Of a stretch of DNA of 64,000 bases, positions 49,636 to 60,560 are shown piece after piece. The stretch spans positions 62,001 to 126,000 of the forward strand of contig JAAVTG010000567.1 of the NCBI GenBank assembly GCA_011947345.1. The letters run 5' to 3'. A program made the translations under genes and the position numbers. The DNA is from Phytophthora quininea (Eukaryota > Oomycota > Peronosporomycetes > Peronosporales > Peronosporaceae). The notes beneath the pieces are model-generated. The model ran no database searches. It saw nothing but the letters and a program-made list of their open reading frames with translations, and was not told the origin of the DNA. The first letter of the stretch is position 1; every line of letters starts with the position of its first letter.

Positions 49636-50523
49636 TCATCCGCAGCAGAGCGAGTTGGTACACGCCTCGGCATTTTCGCACCTGTACTTGACCACTGCGT
49701 CGTACGTCTGCAAATTCAACCTCGAGCCCAAAAAGAAGGCCAGCTCCCGGACGAAGTGCGCTGCGTCCTCATACAAAAACGGCTCGAGAGCAGTCTGCAG
49801 CTCTTCGTAGCACTTCTTGGCTCCGCACTGCGTGATCTTGTTGAGGCAGCACTGGATAATTGCCAGCAGCACAGTCAGATCGATCTCGCGTCCTATACAG
49901 GCCCTCAGCTCTCTTTCCATCCAGCTCTCGTACTCTCCCTTCACCTTGACCATTTTAGGGAACGCGTCCCTATCAACCTCAAGGCCTCCGACCTTGACGA
50001 GCCGCATGCGTCTCCTGTAGACGAGCGACCTGCGTCTTAGCTGCTGTCTCTCTGCATCTTCCTGCGCTCTGTGTCTGTTCCTACTCTCAGTAGTCACCAC
50101 CCTCCTGCCTTGGAATCGGAACAGCTCGTAGTCCGTCTCGGACCGCACGTTGGTGTACACGTCTTGGAACGGGGCCTTGCACAGCGGACACATGGGCGGG
50201 TCGACGCCGTGCAGCGCCAGACTGTGTGCCCATGTGCTCAGACACTCGAAGCAGTACACGTGGTGGCAGCCCACGAGCATCACGGGGTCCTCCAGTGTCT
50301 GCAGGCAGATGGGACAGGCGTCTCCCAGCACGGCCAGCTCGGCCGCTCTGGTGTCGTCGTCGTCGCTCTCTGTAGAGCTCTGTACCTGTCCGTTGGAGGA
50401 GGCGGGTGGCGCGACGGCTTGCTGGTCATCTGCCGCAGTCATCACGCCGCTCACATCGTCGCGGGAGACCCAGTCGCCTTCGTCCTGCGCCGCGTCCGAG
50501 TCCGTCCGGTTGCCGAGCGACAT
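49636..50523 (-). CDS. RING-finger E3 ubiquitin ligase-like protein
   Basis: Unbroken frame, 295 residues, from MSLGNRTDSDAAQDEGDW (ATG at 50523). An acidic, disordered N-terminus precedes a C3HC4 RING (CPICLQTLEDPVMLVGCHHV, then YCFECL and CPLCK). A basic helix (RQQLRRRSLVYRRRMRLVKV) follows, then a C-terminal helical region (ILDLTVLL-like IGREIDLTVLLAIIQCC). The layout RING plus downstream helical domain resembles Topors-type nuclear E3 ligases. Tail-to-tail with the ATCase gene, 154 bp apart. Confidence 0.85.
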   Translation of the reverse strand: MSLGNRTDSDAAQDEGDWVSRDDVSGVMTAADDQQAVAPPASSNGQVQSSTESDDDDTRAAELAVLGDACPICLQTLEDPVMLVGCHHVYCFECLSTWAHSLALHGVDPPMCPLCKAPFQDVYTNVRSETDYELFRFQGRRVVTTESRNRHRAQEDAERQQLRRRSLVYRRRMRLVKVGGLEVDRDAFPKMVKVKGEYESWMERELRACIGREIDLTVLLAIIQCCLNKITQCGAKKCYEELQTALEPFLYEDAAHFVRELAFFLGSRLNLQTYDAVVKYRCENAEACTNSLCCG

Positions 50524-50648
50524 GGATGTCAAGGTGTGCTGTATCGAAATGATAGCGATATTTCTTTTCTCTTAGGTACGTTTAGCATTTTGTATGGCTG
50601 GCAGCGCACTTAAGCTCTCTTGAAGCTGTGACCCAGGAGACGCCCCAG

Positions 50649-52852
50649 ATGAGCGACGAGCACGAGACATCGACGCCGCCCAAGAAGACCAAGCAGGGCT
50701 CGGGCAAGCGGCTGAACGACAAGCAGCGCGTGGAGATCATCCAGATCGCCGAGAACTCCAAGATCTCCAAGCGCCAGCTGGCCGACAAGTACGGCGTGAG
50801 CGAGGCGGCCATCCGGAAGCTGCTGCTCAAGAAGGACGAGTTCCTCAAGCGCTACTACGACACGCCCGAGGAGATCCGCGACCAGCGACTGCGCGGCAAG
50901 AACATCCGCCTGCCCAGCCACGAGGTTGACACTGCCAGCGCCGGGATGTCGGCTGCGACTCTGGTGAGCGTCTCCGCGATGGGCGCGACGGCTCGCTCCC
51001 CTGGAGGCACCCCCATGCAGCTCTATACAAAGAGTCTGTACCCACCCGACGACCCGTGGAAGCAAGGGCTGCATGCCATGTTGGCCAAAGTGACGCCGTT
51101 CCTCAAAAACTTTATCCAGACCAAGACCCAGGCCTCGGCAAATGCGTTGGAAGCGGCGTTGGCTGCGTCCAATGCTGCGGCTGTTGCGGCGGCGGCGGCG
51201 GATACGCCAATGGAAGGGTGGACGTGGTGAGCGTGGAGAACGAGGCGTCCGTTGCGGCAGCTGCGGCCAACGCTGCTGCGAATGCCTTTGCGGACGAGGC
51301 GGCGGTGGACTGGGTCGGCTTCTCGAGGATGTTGAGAGATATCCGACGGGCGTTCCACAGGTATCCGGAGGTGGGGTATCAGGAGTTCCGCACACAAGCG
51401 TTTATCAAAAGGTTCTGCGAGCAGGTGCTGCATATCCCGGCCAGTAACATCCACACCATGGCGTCCACTGGCCTCGTGGTGGACGTTTGCTACGAGAATG
51501 CAACGGTCTCGACGTCGGACAAACGTAAACTGCCAGTGTTGGCTTTCCGCGCCGATATGGACGCGCTGCCGATTGAAGAGCTGAACGAGCACTTACCCTA
51601 CTGCTCGACGCAGAAGAAGGGCCGCAAAGAGATTCGCAAGCGCAAGAAGCGTAAAACGACTACGCCGCCAAAGACTGCAAATGCAGAGGATGTTAACATG
51701 AGTCCGGAGCCAGTGATTGATGCCAATGGGATTGCTGCAACGGGGACTTGTGACACCAACCCCAACATTGACGTGGGTGCTCCAGCGACCAACTTGCTCC
51801 CTGTGTCGACGACGATTACCACGACGAATGTCGGAGCACCTCCGCCGGCTAACGACACTGGCGACGACACGGACGAGGTGCAAACGGTGTCTGCGGCCGC
51901 TCACATGTGCGGCCACGACGGCCACATGGTGATGGTGCTGGGACTCTGCGCTATGATCGTCCGTAGTTCGCACTTGCTGCCCAAGGACACGTTTGTACGC
52001 TTCCTATTCCAACCCGCGGAGGAAGGACCCGGTGGCGCCAAGAAGATGATCGAGGACGGCGCGCTTGAGAACGTGGACGAGGTCTACGGCTTGCACAACG
52101 CGCCGTTCCCTCTCTACAGCGTTCATGTCCGTCCCGGTGCAGTCATGGCCCACGAAGTTGAGTTCTCGATCGATATCCACGGGGTTGGTGGCCACGGCTC
52201 AGCTCCACAGCAGTGTGTCGACCCGATCCTTGCCGGTTCGGCTGTGGTGCAGTCGTTGCAGTCTGTTGTGAGCCGATCGCTGTCGCCAATGGACACGGCC
52301 GTGGTCTCAGTCACGCAATTCCGAGGTGGCGATGCCAACAACGTGATCCCGTCGCGCGTGTACTTGGCTGGAACCATCCGGGACTTTGACCTCCAAATCG
52401 CCGACAAGATCAAAGATCGCGTGGCGAAACTAGTGCACTCGACTTGCGAAGCGTACGGCGCGACCGCCAACGTGCACTTCTTGGACGGGTATGCTCCAGT
52501 GATCAACCCGCACGAGGAGACCCGCCAAGTGCAGCAGATCGCCATGGACATTGGTCTGTACGTGAGCGAGCAGGGGCTCCCGCTCATGGCCGCCGAGGAC
52601 TTTTCGTACTTTTTGCAGGAGCGTAAGGGCTGCTACTTCTTCCTGGGGACGAAAGAGGACGGCGATCTCGACAAGTCTCGAGCACTGCACTCGAACCACT
52701 ACGACTTCAACGACAAGGCCATTCCTCTGGGCATTCGAGTGTTCCTCGGCATCTTGCAGTCCAAATTCGGCTGCGAACTGTACAGCGTCGAGGAACTGCA
52801 GGCCTTCCAAGTGGCCATGGAGCGCATCTCACTCAACGTGTCGGTGGTGTAA
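50649..52852 (+). CDS. CENP-B-type HTH fused to M20 amidohydrolase
   Basis: N-terminal part from ATG 50649 (MSDEHETSTPPKKTKQGSGK) has a CENP-B/pogo HTH: RLNDKQRVEIIQIAENSKIS, then ADKYGVSEAAIRKLL. An Ala-rich helix (NALEAALAASNAAAVAAAAA) runs to a frame break near 51216; one G in GGGTGG restores the join to EASVAAAAANAAANAF, so the Ala helix spans the break. The M20 domain follows: RDIRRAFHRYPEVGYQEF, FRADMDALPIEE, AHMCGHDGHM, FQPAEEGPGGAKKM, GLHNAPF, HGVGGHGSAPQQ and the late ALHSNHYDF. These are the metal and catalytic residues of the ILR1/aminoacylase group. An acidic insert of about 100 residues (51600-51890) splits the domain. Catalytic set complete; substrate unknown. Confidence 0.78.
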
Positions 52853-52951
52853 GACTCGACACGATTCAAGGTGTCCTCAAGGACACTTCTTTAATTTCCA
52901 CAAAAATCATTGGTCGAATTTCAACAAAATTACAATAATATTGGCGCCAAC

Positions 52952-54248
52952 ATGAGCAGGCTCAGCGGGCGGCAGGTGATGGAGCTGTTCTACACGGAGG
53001 TGGGCAAGGCCGAGGGCACCGAGGACGACGCGGACGCGCCCACGACGTTCTGCTGCAAGTGCGGCAAGACCCGGGCCCAGCGACTCAAGCGCGGGTACAC
53101 CAACTTGGTGCAGCACGTGGTGGTCAAGCACCCGGACTGGATCGAGGCCGCCAGTCGCGAGGGCACGTCGGACCGAACGTCGCATTGGCCGACGCTCGAT
53201 CTCCGCCGCAGAGACGCAACGGCAAGGCCAGAGCCAAACCCCGCGCCGAATCGGTCGAGAGCGAAGAAGACATGGAAATGGTCGAAGTGATCCGGACCAG
53301 CGCCACCGCCACCGCCACCGCCTTGACCCAGACTGCCCCGACGCAGCCAGCCACGGTGCAGAAGCGCACCAACTACTTGTCGTGGGACGACTACTTTATG
53401 AGCGTGGCATTCCTCAGCGCAATGCGCTCAAAAGGTGAAAATGTTGGTGCGGTTGCTACAAGGGCTTAGACCTGATGAGACTGTGTTGCTGTAGATCCGT
53501 CGACGCAAGTTGGCGCTTGGTATGAATTTGCTTTGTTTGACGAGGGGAAGAGTTGAGATTGACGGCAACCGTGTTTTAGTATTGTGAACCCGGAGAAGAA
53601 GATTGTTGGCATCGGATACAACGGCTTCCCGAACGGCTGTGATGACGATCATTTGCCGTGGGCGCGTGAGAGCTCTTCCGGCTCACCCTTGGATACGAAA
53701 TACCCCGTAAGATTGCTTTCTCTGTGGTGGAGTTGTCGGGGCTAACATTGTTGTCCTGGATACGTAGTATGTTTGCCACGCAGAGATGAACGCGATTTTG
53801 AACAAGAACTCTACGGACGTTAAAGGATGCACGGTACAGTTTCCCATTATCTCCTGTAGTGTTTTACTCTGGCTCAATGCTTTGGTTGTCCACGTAGATT
53901 TATGTGGCGCTATTCCCTTGCAACGAATGCGCCAAGCTGATTATCCAGGTATTATAGGCGGCTATGTGTCCTGGATGCCAATGGCGATGCTAATTGTTGT
54001 TCAACTTGACACCCACAGAGCGGCATCTCGCGTGTTGTGTACTGCTCGGACAAATACAACCTCGAGTACGTGGGTTTCTCTTGCTAATCTCCAAGTAAGA
54101 AATGGTATCACTGATCATGCTGCTCTCGTATCGTTTCAGCTGGAAGTTTGTGGCGTCGCGGCGGCTTTTGGACATGGCCGGCGTGGCATACACGCAGCAT
54201 CAGCTGCAACTCTCCAAGGTTGTCATCGACTTCACATCTGTCCACTAG
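52952..54248 (+). CDS. DCTD: BED-type zinc finger fused to dCMP deaminase
   Basis: ATG 52952 ([20 protein letters not shown]). A BED-like finger [21 protein letters not shown] is followed, after a frame break in 53165-53210, by an acidic linker ([15 protein letters not shown]). The deoxycytidylate deaminase domain starts [20 protein letters not shown]. It continues over five or six short introns (first at 53435-53494): [48 protein letters not shown] (zinc His and catalytic Glu), [15 protein letters not shown] (zinc Cys pair), [14 protein letters not shown] and VVIDFTSVH. Makes dUMP for dTMP synthesis. The deaminase part closely follows human DCTD. The linker crossing the break supports one protein. 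Confidence 0.82.
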
Positions 54249-54384
54249 ACCCAAGGGAGATGACAAAGACAAAGGTTACAACATCAACGAAACCTTGTAT
54301 TGCGATCCACCCTGCGATCGGGGAACATGAAAGCATAAAGCTCGTTCGAAGCTGGCAAAACACAATGAGAAAACTCTATTGAGC

Positions 54385-55622
54385 TTACTCGGCGCTCTCC
54401 CACTGCGAGACGACGTCCGAAGTGATCGAGCCGCAGCTGAAGTCGAAATCGTCGGCGCCGATCTGGATGACCTTGACACCGTACTCTTCATCAATGATGG
54501 TCACGAACGTGGCGGGACCGTCAGTCGGGCGCGGGGCGAACTGGTCGTTGCCGGGGTTGTGCGTGCCGTCGTAGAAGTAGTAGTGGGTGGCCACGTAGCT
54601 CGTGTCCTTCTCGAGCACCTCCACGATGTCGAGCTCACCGCAGCCGCCGGCGGGGCCGACGCCACGGCAGTTGCACTGGTACTGGCCCGAGCGCGTGGTC
54701 TGGCCGTTGAGCATCCAAACAGCGGGCACGTTAGGCGAGCCGCCCTCCTCCATCGACACCTTAAAGACAAAGATCTTCTTGCCGCCGGCCCAGCCCTGGA
54801 AGGCCGTGCCGTCGTTGTCATACGCGCCCTTGCATTCGACGTCGACGCCGCACTTCTTCTCGGTCATGATGTGCACCTCAGCGCCGGTCGACTCCTCGGC
54901 GAGGATTGACTGAGCACCAGGGTTGGAGGCTGAAGCCAGAGTGCCGCTGAACGGGGTCGACTCGGTGGCGACGCCCGTGCCGTCAGACTTGGCGAAACCC
55001 TCCGGGGAGCCGCCGCCGGTGTAGTCGATGTTGTTGTTGTTGAGGAACACCATGTTGGTGGCGGCACCACCGTTCTCGTACGATGAAGTCTTGCTCCACG
55101 TGCCGTTGGTGTTCTGGAACACGCCGATGTTGTAAATGGTCATGGGACCGCGGAAGGCGAGGGTGACGTCGTCGTCGAACGGCGAAACGGGGCTCGTGGT
55201 GGTCACGGGGTCTTGGAGCACGACGCGATGTCGGTTACCATGTCGTAGGTGAAGCCGGCACCGCCGCAGTTGGAGCCCGTGTACGAGTACGAGTGACTCA
55301 CCGAGCCGGCGGTCGACTGGGTTCCACCCTCGATCGTCTGCGTGGTGGCGTCACCGCTGCCCGACGCCTGGTCGACCTCACCGCCGACGCCCGACGACTG
55401 GGTCTGGGTAGCAGGAGCCTCGGTCTGGGTAACAGGAGCTTCGGTCTGGGTCACCGCAGGAATGTCCACGGCGGTGACGGGGGCCTCGGTCTGGGTCACG
55501 GCCGGGATGTCGACCGTTGTCGACGGGGCCTCCGTGGGGTCCATATCGCAGATCTTGCCGGCGCCGGCGGACACCGCGGTGGCCATGGCCGCAACCATCA
55601 TGAACACGCCGTAGACCTTCAT
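54385..55622 (-). CDS. TOS1-like secreted putative beta-glucanase
   Basis: Signal peptide MKVYGVFMMVAAMATAVSAG (ATG at 55622), then a Thr/Pro/Val mucin-like stretch with four TQTEAPV/TQTEAPA repeats and a Ser-rich spacer. A frame break near 55215 leads to the TOS1-type domain (DUF2403/2401). It has FVFKVSMEEGGSPNVPAVWM, GQYQCNCRGVG and GELDIVEVL. The last matches the GH16-like ExDxxE active-site pattern. Expected to act on cell-wall beta-1,3-glucan outside the cell. No GPI signal evident at the C-terminus (DVVSQWESAE). Confidence 0.82.
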
Positions 55623-56607
55623 GCTAATGAGCTAGAGGAGAGGAAAAGCTGTTGGGGTATCTGCTGGCAAGGCAGCAAATTGATGAATGAGGGGAAAGCG
55701 CGCAAGGATAAGAAATCCAGAGCTATCAACAGACTGCGGCCAAGGGCAGAGATCTGCCTCGCGAACAGACAAAAATGCTTGGCGGCTTACCGGGCGCAAG
55801 AGCTTTTGGCAGGGGGAGGGAACATGGTGTCGGCAGCACCAAGCGAGCGCCCCAGCTGGCGGACACGTACCCTCTGCTGCTTGCAAAAGCGTCACGACAT
55901 CCCGTGGATTGTATGCGGTCGAGTGGACGACGCCGGAACAAATGTCCACTTCCTTGTCCGTCTTTGCGAACAGCGACAAGCTTTTTAATCCGAATCTCTC
56001 CAACAGCAAAAGGTTTTGCTGTCTGTGAAGTGAGGTGCTAGTGCCTTGCATTGTCGACCGCGATGGCACGTCGCGAACAAGCAGCCCCGGGGCCTTTATG
56101 GATCGAGATGCACAAGGTCGGAGCCATTTCAACCTCCGACGTGGCGGCGGCGGTGACGACGACATGAAGTTCAATTGAATCATGCGTGGCAACGTACGGC
56201 GCCTATCCAGCGGTGTGGGGCTCCCGTAAGACTCACTTTGGTCCGGAGGTGGCTGCCACATCGTCCGCGATTCCTCCTGCCAGTTCGGCTGGAGAAATCT
56301 CACTGCGTGACGTTCAGCCACAGCTCATTACTGTCGGTGCATGTTCTCGCGAAAAGTGTCTTCTAGTACAACTTGTAATGAAGATCGCAAGGAAGCCATA
56401 TTGGCGCAGCACTACGAAGCACTAATGCTACAGCACCGCTTTTCGGTGGCGAGGTTACACCAAAACGAGATCACACCGAGTGAGCGACATGCAAGTGAAA
56501 GCTATGGCACTCTCGCACCTGGTTGGGACATCGTGCGATCGAATTTATTGACGCTCGTTAGACCGTGGAGAAGTACGCGTTGGTCCGCTTCATCGGATCC
56601 GTCTCGC
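55623..56607 (-). other. Intergenic stretch, no gene recognised
   Basis: About 1 kb between the TOS1-like gene and AKR copy A. Open frames on both strands overlap one another and show no domain, so I take them as chance. Confidence 0.5.
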
Positions 56608-57625
56608 TTACAGATGACGAGCACGCACGCTCGCGAGCGCCTCCTTCTGCGGGATCTGGACCTGGTAGTCCACTGCAGCGTCGATGCGAGTCTTGATCTC
56701 CGGCGTGATCTGGTCCACGAAGCGGATGGCCTCCAAGTTCTCGTCCAATTGCTTCCTGGTGCGAGCGCCCAGCATCACCGTCGACGCGTTCGGGTTGGAG
56801 ACGCACCAGGCGATCGCCAGTTGGCCGAGCGAGCAGCCCAACTCGTCCGCGATCTTCTGCAGCTCCACCGTCTTCTCCACCCGCTCCCGGAAGTCCGGCA
56901 CCATGTTATTGTACAAGTCCAAGGTGAAACGAGAGCCTTCCGGGGTCTTCTCGAGATACTTGCCGGACAGAATGCCGTAACACAGCGGCGAGTAGGTGGT
57001 CAAGCCCAGCTTGTACTTCTTAAACAGGTCCAGGAAGCCGTACTCCACACGAGGACGGTCGAAGATGTTGTACTTGGGCTGCTCCACCACCGGGCGGATC
57101 ATCCCCAGTCGGTCGGCGATCTGACACGCCTCCTCGATGTCGGCCGGCATCCACTGGCTGGTTCCCCAGTAGAAGGCCCAGCCTTGGTTGATGACAAAGT
57201 TCATGGCTCGGACGGTCTCCTCGATGGGGTGAAGTCGTCAGCGCGGTGGCAAAGACGACATCGACGTAGTCGAGTTGGAGTCGCTTGAGAGAAGCCTTGA
57301 GGCCTTCAATGATGTGCTTGCGGCTCAGACCTTGGTCGTTCGGGCCGGTCTTGGTGCCAACGTGGATCTTGGTCGAGATGACGAGGTCTTCGCGAGTCCA
57401 GACCTTCTCCTGGACGCCCTTCTGGATGGCTCGGCCGACGATTTCCTCGGACTTGCCTTGGATGTAGCACTCGGCATTGTCGAAGTAGTTGACTCCGCAT
57501 TTGAAGGCATGGGTCATGATGTCGTACCAGGCCTTGTCGGAGCAGCGGTCGTCCCAGGTCATCCAGGCGCCGAGCGAGATCTTGGAGACGAGCAAACCGG
57601 AGTTGCCCAGGAAGCGGTAGGTCAT
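56608..57625 (-). CDS. Aldo-keto reductase, K+-channel beta-like, copy A
   Basis: AKR of the KCNAB/plant Kv-beta group (NADPH-dependent). Start MTYRFLGNSGLLVSKISLGA; FDNAECYIQGKSEEIVGRAI has the Asp of the active site, and the Tyr position is in AECYIQGKSE. EDLVISTKIHVG has the catalytic Lys. After LDYVDVVF the frame breaks near 57255 (one T short; the family reads FCHR here), with a second C-run break near 57233. Then NQGWAFYWGTSQW, VEQPKYNIFDRPRVEYGF, GLTTYSPL and SNPNASTVMLGARTRKQLDE (cofactor loop) follow. Almost identical in inverted orientation to copy C. Confidence 0.85.
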
Positions 57626-57882
57626 CTTGGCAGGGAGCAGCCATGGCGGTGTTGGCTATTGGGCTTGTTGGGAAGAAGCAGATTGAGGAATGAGATCAGT
57701 GATGGAAGGAAGAACAAAACTGCATTGAGATTATGCGGGCCACCAGGATTGTGCAGAAATGTGATTATGCACGTCACTTCAACATGAGACCATATCAGGC
57801 AAGACCTAGCTCACTGTGTGCAGGTGTTGGTTAACGACGAAGTCACTTGATTTCGTACCGAGCAGCGTTAGCGACCAACTCC

Positions 57883-58925
57883 TTACAGATGACGACTGCG
57901 GATTCCGCCCAGTGTTTCCTTCTGCGGGATCTGGACTTGGTAGTCCACTGCAGCGTCGATGCGAGTCTTGATCTCCGGCGTGATCTGGTCCACGAAGCGG
58001 ATGGCCTCCAAGTTCTCGTCCAATTGCTTCCTGGTGCGAGCGCCCAACATCACCGTCGACGCGTTCGGGTTAGAGACGCACCAGGCGATCGCCATTTGGG
58101 CAAGTGAGCAGCCCAACTCGTCCGCGATCTTCTTCAGCTCCACCGACGTGGCGATAAGGTTGCGATAGTTCGGCTCCATCTTGTCGTAGGTCTGAGAGGA
58201 CGAAAAGCGCGATCCTTCTGGCGTGTTGTTAATGTATTTGCCAGTCAAAAGTCCATACGCTAGCGGCGAGTAGGTGGTCAAGCCCAGCTTGTACTTCTTG
58301 AACAGGTCCAGGAAGCCGTACTCCACACGAGGACGGTCGAAGATGTTGTACTTGGGCTGCTCCACCACCGGGCGGATCATCCCCAGTCGGTCGGCGATCT
58401 GACACGCTTCCTCGATGTCGGCCGGCATCCACTGGCTGGTTCCCCAGTAGAAGGCCCAGCCTTGGTTGATGACAAAGTTCATGGCTCGGACGGTCTCCTC
58501 GATGGGGGTGAAGTCGTCAGCGCGGTGGCAAAGACGACATCGACGTAGTCGAGTTGGAGTCGCTTGAGAGAAGCCTTGAGGCCTTCAATGATGTGCTTGC
58601 GGCTCAGACCTTGGTCGTTGGGGCCTTCCTTCGTTCCGAGGCAAATCTTGGTGGTGATGACCAAATCCTCACGAGTCCAGACACCTTCGTTGATACCTCT
58701 TTGAATAGCACGGCCGACGATCTCTTCGGATTCGCCGCGCATGTACATCTCGGCATTGTCGAAGAAGTTGACACCCCTTTCGTAGGCATGGGTCATGATG
58801 TCGTACCAGGCTTCGTCAGAGCAGCGGTCGTCCTTGCGCATCCAGGCGCCGAGCGAGATCTTAGACACCAGAAGCCCAGAGTTGCCGAGGAAGCGATAGG
58901 TCATCTTGGGCGGAGAAATGATCAT
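57883..58925 (-). CDS. Aldo-keto reductase, K+-channel beta-like, copy B
   Basis: Same family, start MIISPPKMTYRFLGNSG at 58925. It differs from A and C in two blocks: the first 300 bp (for example KDDRCSDEAWYDIMTHAYER, FFDNAEMYMRGESEEIVGRA) and the region NNTPEGSRFSSSQTYDKMEP. The segment from about 58260 to 58620 is nearly identical to A and C at the DNA level. The same one-T frame break as in A and C is present near 58540. The mosaic of identical and diverged blocks suggests gene conversion. Confidence 0.85.
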
Positions 58926-59019
58926 AGCGAATACGGGTTGAGTAGTCCAGGTCTTGTCTTGAGAGAGAAACAAATTATGAACCACGACAGAAAGCAGAAT
59001 GATCGACATAACAATGAAG

Positions 59020-59150
59020 CTCGACCGATTGCTTCAGATTCCAGGGCTAGATAAACAAAGTGATGTTGATGCAGCTCGACCGATTGCTTCAGATTCCAGG
59101 GCTAGATAAACAAAGTGATGTTGATGCAGCTCGATCGATTACTTCAGATT
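59020..59150. repeat. 55-bp tandem repeat, 2.4 copies
   Basis: Two exact 55-bp units at 59020-59074 and 59075-59129, beginning CTCGACCGATTGCTTCAG, then a partial third copy (59130-59150) with substitutions. Lies in the divergent promoter interval between AKR copies B and C, about 95 bp upstream of copy B. Confidence 0.9.
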
Positions 59151-59449
59151 TTGGCTGTTGCAGCTCACTACGGATGAAGCAAGCTGACAGGCACAAACAA
59201 ACAATCTAGGATGAACGTTCAGGCATTTTAGCAGGACTTCGACAGCAATGTCGTGCTAGTAGTTACCGGTAGTGAGCAGCGTTGGCATTAATCCTTGTTA
59301 GCTGGGCTGAAAGCTCATAATCCAGTTCTATGTGTACCCCCGGACCGTAAACTTTTCGATTGTGGGGCACTACTCAGGGAGGAGAGACGATCCTTGCTCA
59401 CTTCTCAATCTCTATTGTCCCAACTACCGACATTCTCCAACCGCCACCC

Positions 59450-60495
59450 ATGGCCACTTCAAGCCCTGCCAAGATGACCTACCGCTTCCTGGGCAACTCC
59501 GGTTTGCTCGTCTCCAAGATCTCGCTCGGCGCCTGGATGACCTGGGACGACCGCTGCTCCGACAAGGCCTGGTACGACATCATGACCCACGCCTTCAAAT
59601 GCGGAGTCAACTACTTCGACAATGCCGAGTGCTACATCCAAGGCAAGTCCGAGGAAATCGTCGGCCGAGCCATCCAGAAGGGCGTCCAGGAGAAGGTCTG
59701 GACTCGCGAAGACCTCGTCATCTCGACCAAGATCCACGTTGGCACCAAGACCGGCCCCAACGACCAAGGTCTGAGCCGCAAGCACATCATTGAAGGCCTC
59801 AAGGCTTCTCTCAAGCGACTCCAACTCGACTACGTCGATGTCGTCTTTGCCACCGCGCTGACGACTTCACCCCCATCGAGGAGACCGTCCGAGCCATGAA
59901 CTTTGTCATCAACCAAGGCTGGGCCTTCTACTGGGGAACCAGCCAGTGGATGCCGGCCGACATCGAGGAAGCGTGTCAGATCGCCGACCGACTGGGGATG
60001 ATCCGCCCGGTGGTGGAGCAGCCCAAGTACAACATCTTCGACCGTCCTCGTGTGGAGTACGGCTTCCTGGACCTGTTTAAGAAGTACAAGCTGGGCTTGA
60101 CCACCTACTCGCCGCTGTGTTACGGCATTCTGTCCGGCAAGTATCTCGAGAAGACCCCGGAAGGCTCTCGTTTCACCTTGGACTTGTACAATAACATGGT
60201 GCCGGACTTCCGGGAGCGGGTGGAGAAGACGGTGGAGCTGCAGAAGATCGCGGACGAGTTGGGCTGCTCGCTCGGCCAACTGGCGATCGCCTGGTGCGTC
60301 TCCAACCCGAACGCGTCGACGGTGATGCTGGGCGCTCGCACCAGGAAGCAACTGGACGAGAACTTGGAGGCCATCCGCTTCGTGGACCAGATCACGCCGG
60401 AGATCAAGACTCGCATCGACGCTGCAGTGGACTACCAGGTCCAGATCCCGCAGAAGGAGGCGCTCGCGAGTGTTCGAGCTCACCACCTTGGTTAA
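59450..60495 (+). CDS. Aldo-keto reductase, K+-channel beta-like, copy C
   Basis: ATG at 59450 (MATSSPAKMTYRFLGNSG). Through most of its length the protein equals copy A; the C-terminus ends AHHLG instead of ARHL. The catalytic and cofactor motifs are as in copy A. The same one-T break after VDVVF occurs near 59848; one T restores FCHRADDFTPIEETVRAMNF, the family consensus. Copy A also has a C-run change that copies B and C lack. Opposite orientation to A and B. Confidence 0.85.
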
Positions 60496-60560
60496 TAAAC
60501 GTTATAAAAGTATAAGTTGAAGATTTTCTCATCTTTCATGCTCGAATTTCAAGACTGAAA

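Noticed and set aside
50610..51395. Pro/Arg/His-rich minus-strand open frame
   Set aside because: Mirror of the HTH-M20 gene; no domain, biased composition.
56608..60495. Programmed -1 frameshifting in the AKR genes
   Set aside because: The site GTC TTT GCC is not a slippery heptamer of the X XXY YYZ type and no strong downstream pseudoknot was noticed; homopolymer loss or shared mutation is simpler.
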